From positions 9,950,744-10,014,743 of the forward strand of contig OX419759.1 of the NCBI GenBank assembly GCA_948567375.1: a stretch of DNA of 64,000 bases, read 5' to 3'. Position 1 is the first letter of the stretch, and each line of letters opens with the position of its first letter. The DNA is from Lunularia cruciata (Eukaryota > Streptophyta > Marchantiopsida > Lunulariales > Lunulariaceae). Below, piece after piece: positions 41,135 to 51,235 of the stretch. The notes under the pieces are model-generated. The model searched no databases, was not told the DNA's origin, and worked only from the letters and a program-made list of their open reading frames with translations. Position numbers and translations under genes: made by a program.

Positions 41135-42792
41135 TTTACCCCCGGACTAAGTTTTCACTTTGTCCTCAAAGTGAAGGTCTCTCTACCTTCTATGATATAT
41201 CTTCAACTTATCATAGTAAATCCTATCAAAGTATCTTCCTCCCAACTCCTTTAGATCATAGGTGTAATTGCCCCACACCTTCTCCACTACGAAAGGTCCA
41301 AAGTACTTTTGCCTAAGTACCAAGTTTTTGCCTAAGTACTTGGGGTTCTATTGAGAGTACCTACAAAATCAATTCCCCACTTCTCAAAAGGTCCTAACAA
41401 TGGAATTGATCTAAGAGGTGGAGTGGATGTAGACTCTCTAGCAAAAGCTTGACAAACATGACAAGTTTTGCAATAATCAAGACAATCCTTGAAAATCCCT
41501 CTCCAATGGTATCCTGCATCTAGAATCTTGAAAGTAGTCACCTTTCCAGCAAAGTGTCCTCCACACACTAAACCTTCATGAACCTCCTTTATAAGTAGGA
41601 TAGACTCTTCCTTACCCACTGCTCTTTGAAGTAGACCATCTGCTCCTTGGTGAAAAAGAATATCCTCCACCATTGTGTAAGGTCTAGATCTTGCTGCAAG
41701 GGCCTTCCTCTCCCTAGCATGCATCTCTTTTGGATAGTTACCTCTTGTCACAAAATCCATAATCTCCTTGTACTCCATTGGAACCTCTTGAGTGACTGAG
41801 ATTGAGCTCCTCATCCAGGAAGGAATCATCTACTAGCTCATCTCCATCATGATCATAGGATCTAGATAACAAATCAGCATTTGCATGTTTCTTTCCAGGC
41901 CTATCCTCAATGGTGTAGTCATACTCATACAAGAGTATCATCCACCTTGCTAGTCTCCTTTCAACATTAGGCTTGTTGAAGATATACTTCAAAGCCTTGT
42001 GATTTGTGACAATGGTGGCTTTCCCTCCAATCAAGTAGTGTCTAAACTTCTTGAGACCAAAGATCACTACCAACCCTTCTCTCTCCGTGACAGAGTAGTT
42101 CTTCTCTGCTGAAACCATTTGCCTACTAGCATAAGCTATTGGATGATCATGCCCATCTTGGTCTAATTGACTAAGAGTGCATCCTATAGCTACATTAGAA
42201 GCATCAATTTAGAGGATGAAAGGCTTATTCCAATCAGGTTTAGCAAGAATTAGAGCAACAACAAGGGATTGCTTGAGTTCCTCAAAAGCTTTGAGAGCCT
42301 TCTTGTCCCCCAAAATCACCATGTTATCTACACCCTTCTTCATGTAAATGGTCAATGCATAAGCCTTGTTGTAAAATGAGAAGATGAACCTCCTATAGTA
42401 TCCAACCATCCCCAAGAATTGGCGTAACTTTGTCAAGCTTGAAGGGAATCAAAGGTCTGAGATTTTCCTCACCTTCTCAGGATCAAATTCTATTCCATCC
42501 TTGGAGATGACGTGCCCCAAAAGTAAACCTTCTTCACATCCAAAAATGCAATTCTCTGGGTTGAGTGATGCATTTGCCTCATCCAAGCATTGCAAGACCT
42601 TGATAAGGTGCTCAAAGTGCTCCTCCTTGCTCCCATAGACACAAAAGTCATCAATGAAGTCTCTTACAAATTTCCCAATGAAAGGTTCAAATACCTTGTT
42701 CATGAACCATTGGAATGTGGCTGGAGCATTGCAAAGCCCAAAAGGCATGAACTTGAAAGCGTAAGTTCCCCAAGGTGTGGTGAATGTGGTGA
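41135..42792 (-). pseudogene. A4 RT end, RNase H and truncated integrase
   Basis: Minus-strand frames give RT (MPFGLCNAPATFQWFMNKVF; FIDDFCVYG), the thumb, RNase H (VSAEKNYSVTEREGLVVIFG; TIVTNHKALKYIF with the catalytic Asp changed to Asn) and the integrase zinc-binding domain (CKTCHVCQAFA). After the first core motif (WGIDFVGTLNRTPST) the sequence jumps into the GPY/F-end region, losing the other two catalytic residues. RT continues across D at 48413. Confidence 0.85.
41300..41345. other. Deletion junction with inverted filler in A4
   Basis: At the integrase deletion, TTTTGCCTAAGTAC occurs twice. The block AAGTTTTTGCCTAAGTAC is the reverse complement of GTACTTAGGCAAAAACTT, which stands at the left breakpoint in A3 (29814-29831). 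This is a templated, inverted filler between breakpoints. Confidence 0.7.
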
Positions 42793-43204
42793 TGTAAAAG
42801 ACCAAAACCAAGGAGAGAAATAGGAGAATGGAAACTCACATTTGGACACTTGAATGAGGGAAAACTCCGAATACCTAGCATGAGCTTTGGCTTTGGTATT
42901 TATAGGTAGCATACAAGGCCCTTGAGAAGCTTCTCAAGAAGCTTCCTCAAGCCACTGTCTTAGAGTGCAAGCCAAGTTAACTAGGAAGCTTCTCAAGAAG
43001 CTTCCTTCTAGAAGCCGCCTACTTGGCATGCAAGCTAAGCTAGTTGGAAGCTTCTAGAAGCTACTTACTTAAGGTGCAAGCTAAGCTAACCGGGAAGCTT
43101 CCCAAGAGGCTTCCTAGATCCTTCCAGAATATTCTAGGCTAATTTGTCTTATGTGCTACTTCATGAGCCTGACTGACTTTGTTGCTAAACTCCATATTGT
43201 TACA
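42793..43204 (-). repeat. D 3' LTR
   Basis: 412 bp, TGTAAAAGACC to ATATTGTTACA on plus; on the sense strand it starts TGTAACAATATGG. Confidence 0.95.
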
Positions 43205-43217
43205 TATTCCCCCGCCG
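43205..43217 (-). other. Polypurine tract of D
   Basis: Minus-strand GCGGGGGAATA ends exactly at the 3' LTR start. Confidence 0.8.
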
Positions 43218-43430
43218 CTAGTTGGTGACGTCCTCGTTGCCAGTGAAGCTTCAAATTCCTGGATGGTCGTCTGTGCATTGTAAAAGTGAGAAAGAGGTTC
43301 CCAAGTGGCATCATGAAGGGGATACACTTTCCAAAGGACCTTGTACTCCGTATGTTGGCGACGGCCTCGTTGAATGTGGCGACGCGCAAAGATACGATCA
43401 ACTTCGTACTCCTCATGATCATTGATAGGG
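43218..43430 (-). pseudogene. D chromodomain
   Basis: The minus frame reads EYEVDRIFARRHIQRGRRQH, then EYKVLWKVYPLHDATWEPLS, then NAQTTIQEFE. The order Tyr/Val near the start, the KVLWKVYP core, ATWEP and the C-terminal helix is that of chromodomains at the ends of chromovirus integrases, which bind methylated histone tails and direct insertion to heterochromatin. The aromatic-cage positions (Tyr, Trp, Trp) are kept. A stop shortly upstream separates it from the integrase frame. Confidence 0.85.
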
Positions 43431-44636
43431 ATAGGAAGAGGGGGAGGTTGGACTCAAGAGGAAAAGGAAGAGGGGTTAGGAACAAAGGGTTTCAACTTGG
43501 AAACATGAAAGACAGGATGGATACGCATGTGACAAGGCAAGGCAAGACGATAAGCAACAGGAGAGATAATTTGGGTGATATCAAACGGTCCTATCCAATT
43601 AGGGGCAAGTTTACAAACTTGGGTATCGAGTGGGAGAGGGAGGTTACTAGAGGATAGCATGACTTTATCACCGACTTCAAAGGTGAGATCTTGACGATGG
43701 TGGTCCGCATATTGTTTTTGGCATTTCTGAGAACAAGGAGGTGAGACTTGGCTTGTTGGAGAGATTGGGATATAGTGGTCAAGAATGTGGAAGTATGAGG
43801 AACCTGAGATGGAGGGGGAGCAAGAAGAGAATCTGGAACAAGCAGATCTTGGCCAAAATTGATAAAGAAAGGAGAGAATCTGGTGCTTGCTTTTTTGGAA
43901 TTGTTGTAGGCAAATTCAGCAGCGGCAAGACATTCATCCCAATTGGTATGGTGGACATTGACAAAGGCACGCAACATATCCTCCAATGTATGATTTGCAT
44001 GTTTGGTTTGTCCATCAGTTTGAGGATGATAGGCCGTGGACAAAGCAAGCTTGGTGCCGAGCATCTGAAAGAGTGCTTGCCAAAACTTCTTGGTAAAGCG
44101 AGGATCACGGTCGGAGATGAGTACGGCATTCCATGATGCTTGAAGATGTTGTCAAAGTAGATTTGCACTAAGGTTGGAGCATCCACGGTATCACACATTG
44201 GTGCCAAGTGGGTCTGCTTACTAAGCTTATCCACAAACACCACAATGGCGGTGTGTCCTTGTTTTGTCTTTGGCAAGGATGTGATGAGATCCAAGCTCAC
44301 ATGCTCCCAACGAGCTGATGGAACGGCAAGCGGTTGAAGGAGTCCACCCGGCTTTTGGTTCTTGGCCTTGTTACGTTAGCAGCTCTCACACGATCGGACA
44401 AATTCTTGAACATCCCGTGTCATGTGGGGCCACCACCATTGACTTTGGAGGGTACCCAAGGTCTTGTCCACACCCATGTGACCAGCGATGGGTAAATCAT
44501 GGGCTTCTTGAAGGCACACAAGTTGAAGATCACCTTTGGCTGGAACATAGATCCGGTCCACATGGAATAGAAGGCCTTCCTTGAAGGAGAAGGTGTTGTA
44601 CTCCTTGTCACTTGTTGTTAGCTGACCATGTACCAT
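43431..44636 (-). pseudogene. D integrase
   Basis: Zinc-binding domain: HDLPIAGHMGVDKTLG and VRSCESC. Core: MSLDLITSLPKTKQGHTAIV (Asp). After a frameshift, [13 protein letters not shown] carries the second Asp. [19 protein letters not shown] has Lys where the catalytic Glu should be, a GAA-to-AAA change. The C-terminal part in a third frame contains [19 protein letters not shown], the GPY/F module. The substitution and two frameshifts make it inactive. Confidence 0.88.
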
Positions 44637-44750
44637 TTGGAAGAAGGGATCTTGCTGTAGAGCTAACTAAAACTTGTTATGAATCTTGGGATCAATTGAC
44701 ACCGTCGTAATTGCTGCCGCGATGAGAGGAAGAGACTTCAAATCAGGTTG

Positions 44751-45860
44751 TCATGATAGAGCATCAGGGATGACATGGAACCGACCTGGTTTGTACTCAA
44801 GTTTGATGTCAAACAATTGGAGTTGCTCTTCCCATCGATGATGTCGACTCTTCATGTGCTCTAGGTGTAAGGTTTGCAACAATGGCTTGTGATCAGTTTG
44901 CATGATCACTTGTTTCCCCAAGAGATAATGCCTCCATACCTTGGTGGCATTTACCATTGCAAGTTGTTCCTGATCTCAAGCAGAGTAATTTCTTTCAGCT
45001 GTATTTAGTTGGCGAGACACACAGGCAATAGGATGTAGTCCATCTGGAAATTCTTGTTGCAACACAGCTCCAATTGCAAAGTTAGAAGCATCAAAATCAA
45101 CCACACAAGGTAGTTGAGGATCATATGGTTGAAGAATGGGTCTTGAAGACACCATATGCTTTAACTTTTGGAATGCTTCTTCATGCTTGGTGGTCCATTG
45201 GAAGCTTGAGTTCTTTCCCAAGATGTCAGTCAATGGTGCAGCCACGTGAGCATAATAGTGGATGAACCGTCGGTAAAAACTAGCCAATCCATTGAATGCT
45301 CGTACTTTGGTAGCATCCTTCGGGGTAGGCCAATCAGTAATGGCCTTGATCTTCTCTTCTTCCATCTTGATCCCCTTTGATGAGATCTTATGACCCAAGA
45401 AGGTAACCTCCTTCTACCAAAAAGCACACTTTGACTTCTTGCAGTAAAATTTCCACTGTCGTAGTTGTCTTAGGACTTCTTGCACATGATTCCTGTGTTT
45501 TGCCTCTGTCCTACTATAGATTAAGATATCATCTAAGAAAAAAACCACGGACTGATCCAATAGTCCCTCCAACACCCGATGCATCTGATCCATGAAGACT
45601 GCTGGAGCATTAGTGAGTCCAAAAGGTAGAACTCTCCACTCAAAATGTCCATACCTTGTGCGAAAGGTAGCCTTTTGCACATCCTCTCCTTCAATAGGAA
45701 TTTGCCAATAGCCGCTACAAAGATCTAGCTTGGAGAAGTAGTGTGCTACACTTAATTGATCAAGAAGGTCATTGATCCAAGGCAAGGGATATGCATTCTT
45801 CACGGTTTGCTTACTGAGCCCATGGTAATCAATACAAAAACAAAGTCCTCCATCCTTCTT
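44751..45860 (-). pseudogene. D reverse transcriptase and RNase H
   Basis: One frame with scattered stops. RT: NAYPLPWINDLLDQLSVAHY, FSKLDLCSGYWQIPI, LPFGLTNAPAVFMDQMHRVL and the box FLDDILIYS. Thumb: TPKDATKVRAFNGLASFYRR. RNase H: PCVVDFDASNFAIGAVLQQ (Asp), ACVSRQLNTAERNYSA and MQTDHKPLLQTL (Asp), then the end KPGRFHVIPDALS. Good overall conservation; interrupted only by nonsense codons. Confidence 0.9.
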
Positions 45861-46406
45861 TGGAAGAAATAGTACCGGTGCTCCCTACGGAGAAGTACTA
45901 TGTCGTATGAAATCCTTCTCCAACAACTCTGTAAGTGTTGTTCACAACTCCTCCAACTCCTTTGGTGAGAGCCAATAGATTGGTCTACTCACTAGAGTAC
46001 TCCCTAGCAATAACTCGATCTTGAAGGGCATAGCTCAATCAGAGGATAATCCCTTTGGCAGATCATTTGGAAACAAATATGCAAACTCTTGAACTATCCG
46101 ATCAACCATTGCTTGATGCGGCACCTGGCCCTCCTCAGATTGTTCTTGTGCAATCGGCTTGATCCACACCGCGAATATAGACTTATCTTCCTCCAAAGCT
46201 TGCTCTATGGCTGCTTCATTAACAAACTTCCCTTCTAGGGACTCATCTCTCTTCCAAGCTTGCTCCATGGTTGCCTTCTTGGCAAACTTCCCATCTTGGG
46301 ACTCATCTCCCTTCTAGATTTGCTCTCTGGCTACCTTCTCAACAAACTTCCCATCTTGGGACTGACTATTCTTAGGTGTCTTACTCAGAGGTGCCAGACA
46401 ACCTAA
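45861..46406 (-). pseudogene. D protease-RT linker
   Basis: The frame continues from protease with stops. 46268-46035 encodes an acidic, Lys-rich linker (EQALEEDKSIFAVWIKPIAQ) ending in FAYLFPNDLPKGL, the motif that usually precedes RT in chromoviruses. The plus-strand sequence shows three imperfect repeats containing TTGCTC and TTCCCATCTTGGGACT around 46200-46370, an internal duplication in the linker. Confidence 0.65.
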
Positions 46407-46799
46407 TCAGAAATTCCTACCTTGGTGTTGTACTTGAATTTGACATCGGGTCCAATCGAATTGAACCTTATGACGTTCAAGCCAAGGTAGACCCAAAATG
46501 ATATCATAGTGTAGAGGTGCCACTACAAACCTCATACACTCCAAATAATCTTTCCCAATCTTGAAGGTAATAGGATGCGAGGTGCGGAATGCAGAACCTT
46601 TTCTACCATCCGCCATCATCAAACTACTTCCAATCACTAGCTTGATAGGAATACCCAATTCCTTTGCTACTTGCATAGATATGCAATTCTCTGAACTTCC
46701 AGAATGAACCAAAATCCTACAACCCCGATTAGATATTGTACCTTGCAAGTGAAACAAACTTGCATAAGTCGAGCCTTCAATCCCATTGGAACTAATCAA
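46407..46799 (-). pseudogene. D retropepsin-type protease with altered active site
   Basis: The active-site loop reads CRILVHSGSSENCISM, where the family has LVDSGSS or LVDSGAT. The catalytic Asp is His, a G-to-C change. Downstream, DIILGLPWLERHKVQFDW is the standard retropepsin end region. It would cleave the gag-pol polyprotein. This copy cannot. Confidence 0.85.
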
Positions 46800-46815
46800 G
46801 CTCCCAGTAGGTGGC

Positions 46816-47724
46816 TCAAAATCTCCTATTGGGATTCTTTGTTTCCCTTATCATTCTATTCCACAAACTCCATCTGGGCAACTTGTCGAGGTTGTCCATT
46901 CCTAAGTGGACATTCAGCAATGCGATGTCCAACTTGGCGACAATAAAAGCAACTCCATTTTGTCGTAATCTTTCTCTATCTGTTGTGCCAAGTGGTCTTC
47001 GTTGGATAGCATCAATCTCTATTGGTACCGGTTCTTCCACTCATGGTACTGGTAGGTTTGGTGTAGGTCGAGGTCAAGACCAAGTTGTCGCAACTAAGGA
47101 GTCAAAATGCTCAGCCAATTGCATGGCTTCTTCTATGTTTTGTGGCTCTCGCATGGTCACCTCCAATCTGGTTTGTGACTTCAATCCTTGCAGAAATCGA
47201 TCCAAAACTTCACCTTCTTGGATATCTGGAATTTGCATGATGATATTCTGAAATTGTGCAATGTAGCTTCTCATTGAGCCAATCTGCCTCAACTCTGCCA
47301 ATTTATCTCGTGCAGCTCGGGTGGCATTTATAGTCTGAAATTGACCAAGTATTGCATCCTTGAATTCTGCCCATGTCAAAATCGGTGTAACAATTTGTCA
47401 TTCAGCTCTTTCTACTTGGAATCGCCACCAAAGTTTTGCCACGCCATCCAACTGGCTAGAAGCCAAGAGAATTTGTTTCCGCTCGTCTTGAAGATTGGTG
47501 GCTTCAAAGTAACGTTCATAGTCAAACACAAAATTCTCCACTGTGCTTGGAAGATTCTTGCCTTCAAACACCTTGGGTTTTAGAAATCGAATGTGATCTT
47601 CTCCATCTCGAACTGGCGCTCTGTCTATCTATTCTCGTCGTTGTTGGTCTCGTTCATCCAACAATCAAGTAAGATGCTCAATTTGTTGTTGCATTGCAAG
47701 GATAACATCCGGTATTGCTGCCAT
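46816..47724 (-). pseudogene. D gag
   Basis: ATG at 47724 (MAAIPDVILAMQQQIEHL) opens the capsid region. The retroelement gag core reads LTWAEFKDAILGQFQTINAT, LAELRQIGSMRSYIAQFQNI and VLDRFLQGLKSQTRLEV. The nucleocapsid knuckle CFYCRQVGHRIAEC at about 46912-46955 is in a different frame after a one-base shift. Three stops lie in the N-terminal third. Gag forms the cytoplasmic particle and binds the element RNA. Confidence 0.85.
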
Positions 47725-47980
47725 CGCTACTACTCTATTCCACTATCCTCAATTTATCTAGTTGATTAACACATAGATACAACACGTCCACTGTTCTCCA
47801 TAAGTTACAACTGGAAGTATCAAGGGTTCCTCTGACCCAGTGATCATATGTAGAAAATCTTGCCCAAAGCGTGAGGTGATGAATTGTGTGAAATGATGCT
47901 TTGGTAATATCTGGACATGAAAGGCCCAATGGTTTGGCGGAAGTGGATTTGGTGGTCCATAAATTCTATCCATCCCATTC

Positions 47981-47994
47981 CTACTCTGATACCA
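47981..47994 (-). other. Primer-binding site of D (initiator-Met tRNA)
   Basis: Minus-strand TGGTATCAGAGTAG starts one base after the 5' LTR. It matches the plant initiator-Met site TGGTATCAGAGC in its first 11 bases. Confidence 0.9.
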
Positions 47995-48099
47995 ATGTAA
48001 AAGACCAAAACTGAGGAGAGAAATAAGAGAATGGAAACTCACATTTGGACATTTGAATGAGGGAAAACTCCAAATGCCTAGCATGAGCTTTGGCTTTGG

Positions 48100-48108
48100 T
48101 ATTTATAG
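48100..48108 (-). promoter_or_regulatory. TATA box of D LTR
   Basis: Minus-strand CTATAAATA, identical in the other LTR at 42897-42905. It lies about 20 bases downstream of the heat-shock-element cluster in the sense direction. Confidence 0.75.
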
Positions 48109-48126
48109 GTAGCATACAAGGCCCTT

Positions 48127-48310
48127 GAGAAGCTTCTCAAGAAGCTTCCTCAAGCCATTGTCTTAGAGTGCAAGCCAAGTTAACTAGGAAGCTTCTCAAG
48201 AAGCTTCCTTTTAGAAGCCGCCTACTTGGCGTGCAAGCTAAGCTAGTTGGAAGCTTCTAGAAGCTACTTACTTAAGGTGCAAGCTAAGCTAACCGGGAAG
48301 CTTCCCAAGA
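48127..48310 (-). promoter_or_regulatory. Cluster of heat-shock-element-like motifs in D LTR
   Basis: GAAGCTTC occurs at 48129, 48141, 48188, 48200 and 48250, and twice near 48297-48317. At 48250-48262 it extends to GAAGCTTCTAGAA, a three-unit nGAAnnTTCnnGAAn element as bound by heat-shock factor trimers. The 3' LTR keeps nearly all of them (42925-43113). All lie just upstream of the TATA box in the sense direction. The palindromes might alternatively act as RNA or DNA hairpins. Confidence 0.6.
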
Positions 48311-48412
48311 AGCTTCCTAGATACTTCCGGAATATTCTAGGCTAATTTGTCTTATGTGCTACTTCGTGAGCCTGACTGACTTTGTCGCTAAACTCCATAT
48401 TGTTACAGGTGA

Positions 48413-49501
48413 GTTGTTGATGCTGTGGTGCAATCTTGATTTGGTTATATCCACTATAACCATCTCCAAAACTGTAAGTCTCATGACCTGCAACCTCCTC
48501 CAAGATCTCATCAATGAATGGCAATGGATAGTAGTCCTTCTTGGTAACAATATTGAACTTCTTATAATCCATACAAACCGAAGCTTGCCATTCTTTTTCT
48601 TCACAATGACAATTGGAGACACCCATTCTGAATTCTCTACCTCAAAGATAAATCCAACCTCATTGAGCTTATTAATCTCCTCCTTCACAACCAAAGATAT
48701 TGGTGGGCTAATGCAATGTTGCTTTTGGCGGATTGGTCTTGCATGTGACTCCACCTCTATCTTGTGCTCCTCCAAGGTGACTTCCTTCAAATCCTTGTAA
48801 TTGAAAGCAAAAATATGGATGAACTTGCAGAAAATCTCCTCAAATCTCACCTTCTCCTCCTTGGTAACATTTGGGCCATACTTGAGGGTAGAAAACCTTC
48901 TCTCTACCTCCTCAAGTGTCAATGGAAATTTATCTAGGTCCTTCAAAACCTTTGGCTTAGGTGCAAAATCCATAGCACACAAAGGATACATATTTGAATT
49001 AGATTCAGATTCATCCTCCTTTGTGGAAATCTTCTCTTCCATGCTTGTGTCCACACCTGAAGCTCCTTCTTCAAAATTTGATTCCCAATAATCAGAAGAT
49101 GGTGTATCTGAATGTGAAGTGTTGGTGGTGTTAATCACAAGAACTATGACTCTATGGTTTGATGGCCCAATCCTCAAGTACTCTTTGTTCCATCGATCAA
49201 TTGTGCGTGTTGCTCTCAACCATGGCCTCCCAAGAAGTAAGTAATAGCTTGAATCCTTCAAGACTTGGAAAGTCATGAGATTTTGAACTCCCATAACTGA
49301 AATTACCACTTTATCCATCACCCCTATTGGTCGAACTTGTTGCTTGTTTGCCATGCTCACCACAAATTTTGAAGGTCTTGAGGGTATCATACCCAACTTC
49401 TTCATCAACCTTTCTAACATGGCATTTATTGTTGATCCTCCATCAACCAATGCATCCTTGATGTTGTGACCATTCACTCTCACATCAATCTTGGAGGCAT
49501 A
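48413..49501 (-). pseudogene. A4 protease part and RT N-terminal part
   Basis: A 409-codon minus frame runs from inside the C LTR border to RT. It contains DALVDGGSTINAMLERLMKK (protease, D-G-G), QQVRPIGVMDKVV (where A3 has its first stop, this copy keeps Arg), LLLGRPWLRATRTIDRW and RPIRQKQHCISPPISLVVK (keeps Gln at A3's second stop). VSPIVIVKKKNGK opens RT. It shows that A3's first two stops are copy-specific. A frameshift follows near VWII. Confidence 0.85.
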
Positions 49502-51235
49502 TGTGGTACCCACATTTCTTTTTTTTGAAATGGAGAAGAAGAAGTGTATAGAGAAGTCGTATTGTGCCTGTATGGCCAAAGAAGGCAAAGTAAAGAGTCT
49601 TTAGGATGAAACCCGAGGTAAAGTAGCTTTGGGTCATAAGGCAAAGTACTCGGACTTGCCCTATCAGCATACAATCCAAAGTAAGGAGTCTTCGTATCGG
49701 GGGGAGCTCAACCCGAGGCAAAGATACTGTAACAACCTTTCTTCGGGGCAAGAAATTCAAGAAAGGACCATTCAAAACCGGCAGCCATACGCATGAAGTA
49801 CACTTGACAGTGGCAGGCGCATGCAAGAGATGTGATTTCTTGGTAGAAACTCAAATTGAAGAGAGACAAAGAAGGCGCGACTCTATAAAAATTGGGCTAA
49901 CAACAAAGCAATGTTGAGCAATTTTCCTTTGCCGTTGAGAAGTCATCCTGTAGGAGATCGTGGGAAGGGAAGTAGAGTTGACGACGCGCTAGTGTGTAGA
50001 GGAGAATTCAAGAGAGTTAAACCAAGAGACAGTGAGGAAGCAAGAAAGATGGGATGAGAAAAGAAGAAATCCAAATTTGCAGTGAGAAATCATCCAATTT
50101 GGAGGTTAGATGTGATCGCAAGAATTGAAGTCTTGAGCCGACTTTGGATCATATTCTTGGCGTGGAACTAGAATGTAAGTTTTCCAGGTTTCATGACCAA
50201 GATAATCGAGAGTAAGTGTCTTGATGGCCCCGAGGAAGAGGGGAAGAGAGGAAATCCGGCTTGCTAGACAATGTCTGATTGGAGATTAGTGCTCAGAAGA
50301 GAGGTAGGCACGGAGCAGGGTGCCACATTCTTGGGGAAGGGAGAGGTAGACGAAGAAACCCAAGAAGTGAGGGATGCCTTCTCTTTGAAGAGAACAAAGA
50401 ATGGGTATAAGGTCAAGATTTACAAAGATCCAGTGAAAAGAGGGATCATGAGTGCTCTCATGGCAATCTTGAAGTCGGAGAGAACGATTTATGTGATGAA
50501 ACACCAAGTGGTGTTCTTCTATAAGATGTTTGCAGGAGAACCTATCAATTGAGCAAGGTGCTTCCATTGGAAGACAAGATAGATGGTGTGGAATTTGCGG
50601 GATAAGTTGCCTCCATACTACATCATGTTGTTTGCAGCACATTTCTACCTTGGGTTGAATTTGCTCAATTCGGCAGAGTGTAGCAAAATGGTGTCTCGCT
50701 TCCATCTCGACTTGAGAAGAGAAGTCGACACGGAGGAGCAACAATACATTCTTCAAATCCAAAGCACGGATGAGTACTACGCGCCGACAGGCAAGAGAGT
50801 GGAGGTAGAAGTGAGTACTCCAAAGTTGAAGAAACAGAGTCAACAATGAGAAGGCAAAGATGTGGAGAAGACAAGACCTTGAAAGATCCGGAGAGGAAAC
50901 TCGAGGAAAGGCATAGTGGTGATCGCGTTGTCAGAGGAAGACTCGGACGGCGAAGCCGAGTGCAAGTCCAAAGACTCGGAACACAAGGAGGAACCAGAGC
51001 TCATGCTGCAAAGTGGAGAGACAAGTAGCAATAGTGATGAGGTGGGGAGATGACGTCGGTACCTGCTGCTGAAGAAGAAGAAGTTCGGGTGGAGCTCGGG
51101 GAAGAAAATAACGCAAAGTTGGAGGATGAGGTACCTGAGCCAGAGGAGAAGAAGATTATGATCCAAAGGGGAGTTTGGTCGAGACACAAGGTGAAGTGTG
51201 AAGCGGGTCCGAGCAAGGCAAGGGAAGAGGAGAAT

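Larger units (their letters stand above)
42793..48407 (-). mobile_element. Chromovirus D (Ty3/gypsy with chromodomain)
   Basis: 5615 bp with 412-bp LTRs, flanked by GGTGA at 42788-42792 and 48408-48412, inserted in the A4 RT gene. In minus-strand order: 5' LTR, initiator-Met-type primer-binding site, gag with zinc knuckle, protease, RT, RNase H, integrase, chromodomain, polypurine tract and 3' LTR. The LTRs differ at 14 sites, 13 of them transitions. Protease and integrase carry active-site substitutions, and several frameshifts and stops are present, so the copy is dead. The LTR promoter region has a cluster of heat-shock-element-like motifs. Confidence 0.95.
47996..48407 (-). repeat. D 5' LTR
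   Basis: 412 bp, 14 differences from the 3' LTR. Holds the promoter features listed below. Confidence 0.95.

Noticed and set aside
42925-43113. GAAGCTTC array as a CRISPR-like or satellite array
   Set aside because: Spacing is irregular, intervening sequence is LTR-specific, and it lies in a eukaryotic retroelement promoter.
42793-48407. D as a centromere-specific chromovirus
   Set aside because: A chromodomain is present, but nothing in the sequence identifies a CRM-type C-terminus or a satellite context.
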